This document shows, piece after piece, positions 50,405 to 60,936 of a stretch of DNA of 64,000 nucleotides. A program made the translations under genes and the position numbers. The notes beneath the pieces were generated by a model that was not told the DNA's origin, ran no database searches, and was given only the letters and a program-made list of their open reading frames with translations. Positions within the stretch are counted from its first letter, which is position 1; the number at the start of each line of letters is the position of its first letter. This DNA comes from Erythrocercus mccallii (Eukaryota; Chordata; Aves; Passeriformes; Dicruridae): assembly GCA_013397435.1 (NCBI GenBank), contig VZRG01002382.1, positions 1 through 64,000 of the forward strand, written 5' to 3'.

Positions 50405-53400
50405 GTCATGAAAAGTTAAATGTTTCAGAAGCATCTTCAGATGTCAAAAAAAGTAAAGGAAAGGGATTTGAAAACATTCACTATAGAAAAGCCAGGTTGC
50501 CATTCATTCTTGAAGGGAACTGCATTAATAAAGATAATGCAGCTGCTCAGGTCTCCGAAGCTGTGAATGTTGTGGCTGAAGATGGCATCTCACAACCTGA
50601 AGATAAGTCAGACCAGGAAATACTGTGGCAGAAGGAACTAGCTGAAAAAGGTAGTTCATCATTTAGTACTACTAATTTGACTAGTGGGGTTGAAAACTCA
50701 GCACTCATGTTAGAAGATGTATCTGTAACCAAAATGGCTAAAGAGCAGCTGGAGCCTCTGGGTGACCCCACAACAAAACACAGCAGCAAGACAGACGGGG
50801 AAGGTTGTGCAGGTATCAGGAAAACTGATCCTCCCTCCCACAACGAGCAGGTGACCACAGGTCAATATGCCACAAATTTAGCAGAATCTGTTCTGCAGGA
50901 TGCATTCATTAGACTATCACAGTCTCGACCGAGTTTCAGTGAGGAGGCTGCAGTCAGCATCTCTGTAGGAAGCTCCTGTAAGTCAGAAGATGTATCTGCT
51001 TCCCGATCATGGAATGAACTTCCAAAGATTGTCATAGTGCAAAGTCCGGACAGTTCTGAGAATGCGCCTGACTGGCCAGGGTCTGCCTTCCCCAGCCTGA
51101 GCCACTGGGCTGAGGCAGAAAACTCCACTGAAGTTTCAGATAACTTTGAGGAAGAACATTCAAATGGACATGACCAAAGTGCACTGGAAGTGGCTCTGGC
51201 TTGTGCAGCCACTGTCATTGGAACCATTTCCAGTCCCCAGGCTGCAGAAAAGTTCTGCCGGGACCAGGAAGTCACATACTTGAGAAGTGGAGTGACTGCT
51301 AATGAAGAGGAGCACACAGCATCCTCACAGCTCCCTGATGACTGTGCTGGCACGGAATACTCGTTCCCGTCTGCGCTCTGTGGAATGACTCAAGTGGCAA
51401 GTGCTGTAGCCATCTGTGGCCTGGGGGAAACGAAGGAGGAGAAGTACCCTGCAACTGCCAGTGGACTTCTGTCTGCTGCTCAGGCCTCTGCAGCCATTAC
51501 TCTGCATTGCAGCTTGGCTGTAGGAAGCAGCATGGAGAAGCTGAATGAGAGCATTGCGCAGGCACTTGTCGCAGAGGCATCCGTAATTCTGACAAAACCC
51601 AACACATACAAAAATGTGGGGCATTTTATGGAATCCATAAATGGGAAAATTATTGACACAGCAGCAAGGCCACGTATTCCACGTGCTGATGGAGTAATCA
51701 GGGACGAACTTGCACAAAATTTATCCAATATTATTCTACGACATTCTATGGAAGAGGTTAGGAAGAAGAGACAGCTACAAGCCTATTCAGAGGATGGCTC
51801 AAGTACACAAGACATTTTCACAGAGACTGCAAACGAGTTGCTTTTTAATATAATATATTTCACTTGCAAAAAGATGAACGACATAAGGCAAGTTGAAGAG
51901 TGTTCTCTTCTCTTTTCTGAGGGCACAAAAGCAGAGAAAGTAACAAGAGCAGAAGGATGGCCAACACTGGCAACAGCATGTGAAACTTCACACAGCCCCC
52001 TTGATCACTCTGCTGCTAAGTCATATGGTACATCCTACAGCACCAGTACTAGCAAAGATCTTGAAAAGGTCACAAGCACTTGCAAGAGTAATATGAAAGA
52101 TGTAAATAGCAATGAAACACTGAATTCAGAACCAAGTGGAAATACAGGGCATAACACACTTGGTGCAAAAACATCTCCCAAGAAGAGATACCTGAAAAGA
52201 ACTGCACGAGACTGTTACAAATCTCCAAATCAGAGTAACAATCATCATCAGAAGAAAGACTACAGATCCTTTTCAGACAGAGAAAATACCTTTGCAAACA
52301 GTGAATGCAGGCACGGTGTTCAAGAACAGCTGTCATCCAGTGCCACTGTAAATACCGAAAACCAAGCCAAGATTAAGTGTGATTCTGTGCTAAATAATGA
52401 TGTTCAGCTTAGCTTGTCTTTGTTAGGAAACCATGTCTTGCTTCCTTCTCAGCCTGTGCTACAGGTGAAAAATTCAAGGGACAAATATTGTGTAACAGAC
52501 TTTGCAGAAGAATTGGCAGAAACAGTTGTCTCTATGGCAACAGAAATAGCTGCCATTTGTCTAGAAAATTCAAATGGCAAGCAACCCTGGTTCTGTGCAT
52601 GGAAGAGAGGCAATGAATATCTGGTGACCCAGAGTTTATCATGCAGAACCATGAAAAGGAAGAAGGAAACCCATACCAATGGTTCTGTGGTTCGGAAGCA
52701 CAGGGCACCTCGGCTTAGTGAGATCAAAAGAAAGACAGATGAGCACCCCGAGCTAAAGGAAAAATTGATGAATCGGGTAGTAGATGAATCTATAAACCTT
52801 GAGGACACACCAGATTCAGTCAATCTCTTTGCAAATGAAGTGGCTGCCAAGATCATGAACCTCACCGAGCTCTCCATGGTTGACAGCATCTGGCAAGGTC
52901 CAAACCACCCCAGAAACAGACTGCACTGTGAAAGGTGGAGCCGAGCCAAAGCCTCAAGCTGTGAGAGCATACCAGAGGAGGACTCAGATTCCAAAGCCTC
53001 TTTCAATACCCTAGGCCTCATGAGCAGCTTTGGTCACTCTCTGAGCCAGACAAGCTCTGTCTCAAAGCAGTCTAGTTGTGAAAGCATTACAGATGAATTT
53101 TCAAGATATATGGTGAACCAGATGGAAAACGAAGGAAGAGGGTTTGATTTATTACTGGATTATTATGCAGGAAAAAATGCGAACAATATCTTAACTTCTG
53201 CCTTGCAACAGGTGGCCAAGAAAAATGGCCATCTTAATGTAAGACCAAGTTGCCCATCCAAACAGTCCAGCACAGAAAGCATAACGGAAGAATTCTATAG
53301 GTATATGCTAAGAGAAATCGAAAAGGAAAATAAAGAAAATTCATCATCTCGGAATTCAAAGGACTGGTGTGGCAGTTTGCTGGCACCCTCTCTACGGTCA

Positions 53401-54131
53401 CCTTTCTGCTTTAGGCAGTCGTCGATGCCCGACAGTAGATCCTCAGGCTCTAGGCTTACAGTGAACGTCCCAATTAAAGCAAATTCCTTAGACGGGTTTG
53501 CCCACCATCGCCAAGATTCCTTAAGTGTACAGCCCGTCAGTACCGTGGCTTCTGCAGGGCTCTGCAAATCTGACTCGTGCCTGTACCAGAGAGGCAAGAC
53601 TGACCAGATCACAGACATGCTGATCCACGAGACGTGGGCAAGCTCTATTGAGTCTCTGATGCGCAAGAACAAAATCATAGCAGATGAGGCAGAGGCTACA
53701 GAGGCAGACCAGTTTTACAGTGATTCTCCACCACATGTGGAACAATATGCAAAAAAACTGGCTGCAAATATTGTTGAAAGTGGTAAAAGTTTAATTGTTG
53801 TCCAGCAGGATTCCTTTGATAATACAAGCCGAGAACATGTCCTGGAAAGCAAACATCCCCAAAGCATAACCCAGATACAGCCAAAACCCAAAATGGAGGA
53901 AGTAAATTTGGATGAGAAAAAAGAGCATGTGAAGAGCCCTGGAAGCCTCCCCGTAGGACAGCTCAGGGAAGTGCCTTTAATTCAGATAGAAACTGATCAA
54001 CGAGATGAGCCAGATAAAGACTCAGAGTCCTTAACTTCATGTGGCCCATCTAGAAAGGGGCACCAAAGTAAAGAAAAGCTTCCAGAAGCTTTGGATGGGA
54101 AACACGTGGTTTCCAGTTCCCCAGCAAATAG
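50405..54131 (+). CDS. SPHKAP: SPHKAP coding exon 7, giant central exon with PKA-anchoring helices
   Basis: One 3727-bp exon encodes residues 222-1463 without a stop. SPHKAP is a scaffold reported to bind sphingosine kinase 1 and type I (RI) PKA; anchoring uses amphipathic helices. Two segments match the known RI-binding helices: PheAlaGluGluLeuAlaGluThrValValSer (from residue 921, 52501) and AsnLeuPheAlaAsnGluValAlaAlaLysIleMetAsn (from 1028, 52822). Similar helices start at residues 376, about 655 and 1336. Other conserved marks are TrpAsnGluLeuProLysIle (near 51010), SerGluIleLysArgLysThrAspGluHisPro (near 52720), three Ser-Ser-x-Glu-Ser-Ile motifs (1072, 1111, 1176), HisGluThrTrpAlaSerSerIleGlu (near 53630) and ProLeuIleGlnIleGlu (1412). 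Most of the rest is Ser/Thr-rich and probably disordered. Acceptor AACAG, donor ATAG|GTAAGT. Confidence 0.97.
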
Positions 54132-57100
54132 GTAAGTGACAAAACAGCAAATCAGCACATTGCTTTGGTCTTAGGTTTATTTTCCCAGTAAAAGTTATTT
54201 TGCTAAAGGAAGAAGAGTGGTACTTTTAAAGAAATAAGCGGGCTAAGTTTTGACTACAGGTTTCTTTTGGCGTAAAATCACCCAATCGTGTCACAGTGGT
54301 ACTTTCTGGAGAAAGCTTATATTGAATGTTACATTATGGCTTAAAGATTTAAATCTAATGCTGCACAGACAAGTTCTCTCTCTACAGACATTGAAGTCTC
54401 CCATAAGACAGGAAGGATGGACAATAGCTTAAACTTTTATTTAGCACAGGCTGATATCTGAACTAAAAAATAGATAAATAAAAAGTCAGTGCTAGTGTAT
54501 AACAAAAGATAGCAGGATTTTACCTGTAGCTCTCTGCTATGCTTGTTGCAAGTAATGTTTTGTGTACCTGGAAACAAGACCAGATTTCTGAGAGCTTGAA
54601 GTTTAACTTTGTGTTTAACTGGAGCTACAAGTAATAAAAACTCTTTAGTGAAGGAAATAAAAGAATAAAAGTAGCCCTCAGCTTTTAGTTCAAGACTTCT
54701 CTGGTAGAATTTAGATAGGGTAAAGAAGAGTATTTTATTTTAATGTCGTTTCATGGAGTTTACATCACAGCTTACCACCCTCTCCTTACAGCTCCTTTTT
54801 TTAAGGAAATCTGCAGCTTGCTTTGTTAAGGTAAAGAGTGAGCCAGCATGAGGGTGCAGTGCAAATGCAGAGGATTGCTGTGGGTACTCCAAGGTGAAGG
54901 GAATGCTCTCTCCCAAGGCGTTGCCTCTTTATCACTGTACTCCATTGTATCTGTTTAGTGGTGTCTAAACTGCCAGTCTCTTGGAGCACTGCAGCACCCC
55001 ATTATCTCAGAGTGGCAGAAAGAGTGCAGGTGCTGGTGTTAGAAACCATTTTGTAGCTCATTTTTTTCTAGGCAGTGCTGTGTTTTGGCATTTGATAAAG
55101 CTCTGCTTGAAGTGAGAAAGCACAAGTGCTTTCTCACTTGAAGTGAGAAAGTAGATAGATTGTAAGTACTTTCCTGTGTATGGCAGCAAATAGGTGGATA
55201 ATTACCGTGGTGTCGCTAGTCTTTTATACTGACTCCTGCACTAACCTTCCTCTTCCTTAAAATACAACCTGCTTTTAGTAAGATAAATTTAGAAATCCAC
55301 CTATTTGGAATCTTGACTGCTTGAAAATGAAGTTATTTTTGCAGTTTACGAGCCCTTTCATAACTTTTTCCTCTGCCTTTGAAGCAGAGCTCACAACATG
55401 GCTATGACATGGTTAAAGCAATAGGATTGGTAAGGCAGAATTCGTAAGCAGAGGCTACACCTGCCTGAGCATCTTGGAAGTTCTGGTTCAACTTGCCTCC
55501 ATTTCTGTCCACTGGCCTTATTTACGGCATGAAATGCAGAGTTCTTCCAAAGCAATCTCAAGTAGAAGCTGCCAAGTGCTATCCAGATGTGCTCCTATCC
55601 CTGCTGGGAAGGCAAAGCCTCCAGTGGTTCTGCACACAGATCTGAACCATTTGTGGTGTGGCTATCTGGACTAAGCTAGGCTGATGTGAAAACCTAAAAA
55701 AATTTCTAATGTAGCTATAAAAGCATCAGTTGAAATTGCTTTGATCCACTCCTACTGCATGAAATTACTTGCTAGTTCAGATGCAGGCACATAGGACTCC
55801 AGGCAAAATATCAAGCAGACATAGAGTCAATTAGGGGGGGAAAAAAAGCCCTGCAAGCCTTCAGCAGTGAAAAAAAGCTGTTTCTTGTATGTAGGCAGTG
55901 CAACAGAGCCAGTCCTGCCACAATTACACAGAAACTGTTCCAAGTGACTGTTCACAAGTGAGGAACTGTCAGTTCAAAGCATCGCTGGTGTGAGATGTAA
56001 TTGCATAATGAATCAAACAAAACCCAAAATGCCAATAAACATCACCCACACAAATCTCTTGTGTTTTGGACCAGGTATCAGGAACTGCCTGTCCTGAGAA
56101 CCTGAATAACACTCCTGCCCTGTGGTCTGGCTGCTCAGTGCTCACGTGTCAGCGAGTGCAGGGGCAGAGTCCTGGGCTCAGGGGTGACAGGCACAGGGGT
56201 TTGGCAGAACTGACTGCCAGGGGGAGCAGAGCCCCAGGCAAGCAAGTCCCATTCTCCCTGCACAGGCTGCATGTCTCTGTCATTCAGCATGAATGTCATT
56301 CAGCAACTTCTGAGAGCGAGAGCTTGGCAAAAAGAGACCCACAATGATATTGTCTCAGTATATGCCTAATCAAGGTAATTACTCAGGAGTGATAGAATTC
56401 TGGTGTGATCTCCTGGTTTAACTGAAGGCAGATGCCTTAACCATAACTACAGATAAAGGTCTGAAGGCAAGAACTTCACTAGAGAGATCCTACAGAGGGT
56501 TGTCAGTACAGAATATAACATTGCTTTAATCCCTAAATTGCAAATGCAGACTATCAAGTGAATATAACAAAACTACAGTTTCGCTTTACATGTTATTCTG
56601 GCGCTACAGTGATGTAACTATTGAAGGGATTATTATTTTTCTTTGTATCAAAAGCCCAGTTTAGCTCTAAAAGCTTAGCAAAAATATGGGGGGTTTTTTG
56701 TTTCTGTGTCTGTTTGTTGGGAGCATGTGTACGTATATATGGCATACACACGTGTGACCTATGTCAAGTGTGCAGAATTAGAAGGCATTTTTCTCTTAAT
56801 CTTGTACTTTCTAAACTCAGTCTGGGCTCCATCTTCAGTCTGGTTTCTGACTGTTGCAATATTTTGTCCTTCCCCAGCCTAAGCACTGAAGATCCTAAGG
56901 ACATGGCAGGCTCAGAGTCATTAGTGATTCACAACCCACAATACTTTCCTACTTTCGCTTCTTTTGGATCTACAGTTTTAACAAAGTAGAAAACCTTGTC
57001 AAGAAACTGATTCACCCATTAGCAGGACAGGGATTTTGCACCAATATATATTTTCCAATGTATATTTCCAAGAAATATTGTCATTCTGCAGTAACATATA

Positions 57101-57453
57101 CCACATATTTTAACCACAGATTGACTGAAGTGCATTAAGCAATAAACCTTTACAGTGATCAGGTTTTTTATACATGCTAAATCTTTTTGTATAAACGAAA
57201 ACTTTTCTATGCATATTTAAATCTAGGGATTGTGTTTATTTATAGCAGTCATAAGAAAGTCCTTTTTTAAGAGCATCTCAGGCCATATGTTCTACTGGAC
57301 TCTATGTATAAATTATAAGCTTGCCCAATCTTTTGCATGTCTATAATTCTGCAGCTTGGTTGACTTTAATGAGCAGCATTGCCTGAAGATTGGTGGCACC
57401 GGTTTGTTTCCCTGTATTACAATATCAATGTGCCTTCCCTATCACCCTGCCAG
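54132..57453 (+). other. SPHKAP: SPHKAP intron 7
   Basis: This 3.3 kb intron begins GTAAGT and ends CACCCTGCCAG. It contains a quasi-palindrome at 55110-55151. A GC-richer patch near 56060-56340 carries an open frame of 93 codons without family resemblance. No mobile element was recognised. Confidence 0.85.
55110..55151. repeat. Quasi-palindrome: inverted repeat plus a third direct copy
   Basis: AAGTGAGAAAGCAC (110-123) is followed by AA and its exact reverse complement (126-139). One G later the first eleven bases recur in direct orientation (141-151). Three alternating copies of one segment within 42 bases are typical of a template-switch replication event. Confidence 0.9.
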
Positions 57454-57633
57454 CAACAGTCCTCAGAGTAGATCAGATGCTGAAATCATAGGAGAGACGA
57501 AAGCAGCTGAAGAATTTCCAGCCCATCTCAGCAGCAGTGAAGAAAGCACTGGCAGCTGGTCCCAGCTTGCCAACGATGAGGACAATCCTGATGACACAAG
57601 CAGCTACCTGCAGCTCAGCGAGCGCTCCCTGAG
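57454..57633 (+). CDS. SPHKAP: SPHKAP coding exon 8
   Basis: The exon is 180 bp and enters and leaves with split codons (one base in, two bases out); residues 1465-1523 are complete. It contains SerSerSerGluGluSerThrGlySerTrp, then GlnLeuAlaAsn and AspAsnProAspAspThrSerSer, and ends GlnLeuSerGluArgSer, matching the human C-terminal region very closely. The first twenty or so residues diverge, as this part does between species. A second in-frame acceptor exists six bases downstream (exon start 57460), which would drop two residues. The donor is TGAG|GTACC (GT at 57634). Confidence 0.93.
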
Positions 57634-59518
57634 GTACCCTCTTGTCTCTTCTCACTGTACAGTGTGGTCTGCCCGCCAAGCCTACCCTGCATCAGCAGTG
57701 AAAGGCAACAGCTCAAGATTTACTCAGAGTACTGTAAAGAATGTCTAATGGCACACTTTATCTCTTCGGTTTTTAATAGGGAAAAAATTACCCATGTTCT
57801 GATTCACAGCCAGGTCTTTTTACTATTGGTACGTAGCTTGATTCAGACAAAGAAAAAAAACCTCCTGGCACCACTGAAATGTCTCAGTCCTACAGCAAAA
57901 AGGCCATTGTACAAGTTAATTCCTACAGTCTTTCTTTTGATTTATTTGCTGTTGTTTGCATAATGTTTATTTTGGCACCTCCTTAGCCAAGATTGACAAG
58001 ACTGCCAGTCCCACCAGAAACCCATGCACTGAGAACAAAGACTGAGCCCTGATTTGCTTTGCCTGGCAAAGGGGTGCAAATTAACAGAGGATGACCAATT
58101 TTTCCCTGAGTAGACATAAATTCAAGAGCTCCTACTGCTATGTGCTGGTTTTGTTCCAATTCAAGTCAGGACAAATGTTTGAAAGTGTTATTTAGTCCTT
58201 GGAGTTCACATAGAGCGATGATAGTTTGACTTCAGCCCTTTCACAGCATCAGATTGAGTAAGGTTTTTCCTTCACATGCTCTTAGACTATGTTTTAAAAT
58301 ATTATCAAGTAATGACATCTTTCTCTGGTGTATTAAGATGACAAGGAGGGAAGACATTATGGTAATGAAGCAGAGAAAAGAAAGAGTCTCTGTCAGAGAG
58401 CACTGTTGGCTGGCTGAAATTACTGAACAAAACATGGCTGTCAGTGCAGCTGAACATCCATCCTGTTATTACACTATCAGCCGTTAACAAAGTCCTTGGT
58501 CTGAGAGAGCTGAAGCATTGCACCTTTCAGCTCTGCACTGGAACAGAAATTGCTACAGCAAGTCTGAATGCATGGCATGGTGACAATGTCGCAGAACACC
58601 TTGATGGGGAAAGTAACTGTCTAATCAATCCTTCTAATGTAAGGGAAAATACTATTAGTTGGTTTTTCAGTAAAAATTAAGTGGTTCACCGTGACTTGCC
58701 ACACAGAATTTGTTCAACATAATTGACTTGCAGCCAGCAAATTCACAACCCGTCCATGAGACTATTACAACATCTGCATAAACATTCACTGTCACATTTA
58801 TAATGATGTTATAACATCAACTGGTAATATTTTTTCCAAATATCCTCAAGTGTGCTACTTCATCCCTCTAAAGAAGCCAAAGAGAATACTTCTGTATTGC
58901 ACTGGCTATATAAGCATTGGCTTTGATTAAAATCTCAGTCTTTCAGAGTAGTCAGAAACATGCGGGGCCATCTCTGTACCTGTGGGTTCCATCAGATCTC
59001 AAATAGTATTTGGGGTATGATGTAGTACACTGAAACTGCTGCTGTTTACCAGCATGGACTCACCCTACAGGTAAGTGTATGATGGGCAGCCAGTGCCTTG
59101 CTTCAACTCCCTGTGTTCAGAGGGAGCTGGATCTTTGCAGGTTTCTTGCAGGACATCTCTGTACCTGCTAATCCTTCTTTTCAAAAACTCAGGCCAGACT
59201 CAGTTTTTGTTGGGTCCAAGTGTTCATTGCATAAGCCATTCACAAGAAGAGAGTCCACTTTTTTTTCCTCCAGTTTACAGCATCACTTGATGCATTGATG
59301 CACTTGATACATGCTCGATCTAGAGCTATTTTAATAAAAGCCTCATTACTTTGAGCAGACTAGTGTGCTTCATTCAGGGAACCACTTGCTGAGCAAAATT
59401 GATTTTATGGAACAGGGCTCCTCCCCACTTTGCTTTGTACAGAAATAAATTTTTAGAAGATGTATGGAGATATGTTCAGCACAGCTTGGCACTAATACTT
59501 AAACTTTTGCTTCGTCAG
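57634..59518 (+). other. SPHKAP: SPHKAP intron 8
   Basis: This 1.9 kb intron begins GTACCC and ends TTTTGCTTCGTCAG. I see nothing else supportable in it. Confidence 0.85.
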
Positions 59519-59605
59519 CAATGGCAACAGCAGTACAACTAGCAGTCTTGGCATTATGGACCTGGAAATTTATCAGGAGAACGTGCCATCTTCTCCTATG
59601 ATTAA
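59519..59605 (+). CDS. SPHKAP: SPHKAP coding exon 9, probable cassette exon
   Basis: The exon is 87 bp. It completes a Ser codon, encodes residues 1525-1552 (AsnGlyAsnSerSer, then SerSerLeuGlyIleMetAspLeu, ending ProSerSerProMetIle) and leaves two bases of an Asn codon. The match to human SPHKAP is close. Because it enters and leaves in the same phase, skipping removes exactly 29 residues and keeps the frame. I recall that two human isoforms differ by 29 residues (1700 against 1671), which would fit this exon. The donor is TTAA|GTAAGT. Confidence 0.93.
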
Positions 59606-60614
59606 GTAAGTAGTCACTGAAGTGAGACTTGATGTTTAGTCCAATTTTAACTGCAAATCATTTACACCACCAAAACCATGCCAAGCCCTGTTTTGCACCT
59701 GCTGCTGTGCCTGCCCATGGTTTCAGAAAAAAAACACATGCAGGTGTCTGTGCAGAGTTAGGGCAGTAGACAGTGAAAAATTACTGGAAAATCCAGTCAG
59801 GTGGATCTCTTGAGAACACAGATCCATCAACCACCCTGTCTAAAGGACAGTTCTCTGTGGTATCAGTTTTCTGTTTTTGAACCTTCTTCTCTGAATAACT
59901 TCAAATATTATCAAAACTCTGCTGTAATACCAAGGAAGGTCAAGCAAATAAGGATCAACTAAAAGCAATTTTAAAAAAACCAAATAGCATTCTTTTCAAT
60001 AGTAATAACAATAATAATTTGGCCCACAGTACAACTTACCTATTGTTTCTGGGAATGTTTCTACTGAACATACAATTCAATTATCAAGAGATGTGCGAGT
60101 ACATCCTGCCTAAAGATCCTGGTACAAGCTGCCAGCTGGTGAATGTCATTATGCAGCCAGGGCACAACCACTGCACAAACCTACAGACTGTACATCACAT
60201 ACTGAACATGAGAACTTCCTGAAGCCAGTGACATCAGAAAACTGTCACAGCAAAATACAGACATTGGAAATTCAGCATTTCCACCCAGGTTATGAGACTT
60301 GCTGTGTCTTACCATAATGTCATTTGCTTGTCATTATGTGAACTGTAAAGATACACAGATCCTGGTGAAACGAACACATGACATAACTAATACAAGTACT
60401 TCATCCCGCTACAGAAGAATGCTGCAATTCAGTTTTTCCTCATTCACAGAATAAATAACAAAATAAATTCATCAGTTTATGGTTTCATCCTATGTAACCT
60501 TTTTCTTGCAGTTTTCTAGGCCTTGCATTGAGGGAGAAGTTTATTCATCATGAAGCAGCGTTGTAGACTGTTCCTAAGTGTGACTAATAAGCTTTGTTGT
60601 TTTTTGTTTCTAAG
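59606..60614 (+). other. SPHKAP: SPHKAP intron 9
   Basis: This 1.0 kb intron begins GTAAGT and ends GTTTCTAAG. The acceptor is AAG rather than CAG or TAG but has a long T-rich tract before it. No other feature is seen. Confidence 0.85.
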
Positions 60615-60667
60615 TGAATTAGTAGAAGAAAAAGTTTTCCTTAAAGAACAGACAGAAAACACTGAAG
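60615..60667 (+). CDS. SPHKAP: SPHKAP coding exon 10 (53 bp)
   Basis: A small exon that completes an Asn codon, encodes 17 residues (1554-1570, GluLeuValGluGluLys then an acidic, Lys-containing stretch) and leaves one base. Human SPHKAP has AsnGluLeuValGluGluLysLys at the same place. The donor is GAAG|GTAAGT, a full consensus. It is too short to stand out alone; phase continuity with exons 9 and 11 supports it. Confidence 0.9.
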
Positions 60668-60751
60668 GTAAGTTGAACCGTATCAATTAAAACATACAGT
60701 TTGAAGATAACACTGGTAATTGCACAGTAACTGGTGGGATTATTTTTCCAG
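60668..60751 (+). other. SPHKAP: SPHKAP intron 10 (84 bp minimal intron)
   Basis: This is one of the shortest introns a vertebrate spliceosome handles comfortably. It begins GTAAGT and ends TATTTTTCCAG. Confidence 0.92.
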
Positions 60752-60936
60752 AAAGTACTTCTGAGCTTTCAGTGGGAACAGCCAACTGTCAAAAGGACCT
60801 CCTGGTGATAAACTTTGATCTGGAACCAGAGTGCCCTGATGTGGAGCTGCGAGCCACCCTGCAGTGGATAGCTGCTTCTGAACTTGGAATTCCAACTATC
60901 TATTTTAAGAAGTCTCAGGAAAACAGAATTGAAAAG
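60752..60936 (+). CDS. SPHKAP: SPHKAP coding exon 11, start of the conserved AKAP C-terminal block
   Basis: The exon is 185 bp, completing a Glu codon and encoding residues 1572-1632. After a variable first third it reads LeuLeuValIleAsnPheAspLeuGluProGluCysProAsp and then a long block including LeuGlnTrpIleAlaAlaSerGluLeuGlyIleProThr and SerGlnGluAsnArgIleGluLys. This is nearly identical to human SPHKAP and is the signature of the AKAP C-terminal family shared, as I recall, with AKAP11. The acceptor is TTTTTCCAG and the donor AAAAG|GTAGTG (GT at 60937). Such strong conservation suggests a folded or partner-binding module, though I know of no catalytic role. Confidence 0.96.

Noticed and set aside
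52449..53021. A 190-codon minus-strand frame inside exon 7
   Set aside because: Antisense shadow of the SPHKAP coding sequence; the same holds for other minus-strand frames at 50547-53884.
50329..54135. A single 1268-codon gene starting at ATG 50329
   Set aside because: The first codons lie in intron 6; a T-rich tract and AG at 50403-50404 precede the true exon, and a donor at 54132 ends it before the apparent stop. The frame continues through exons on both sides.
56066..56347. A 93-codon open frame in a GC-richer patch of intron 7
   Set aside because: Low-complexity GC bias explains the open frame; no motif recognised.
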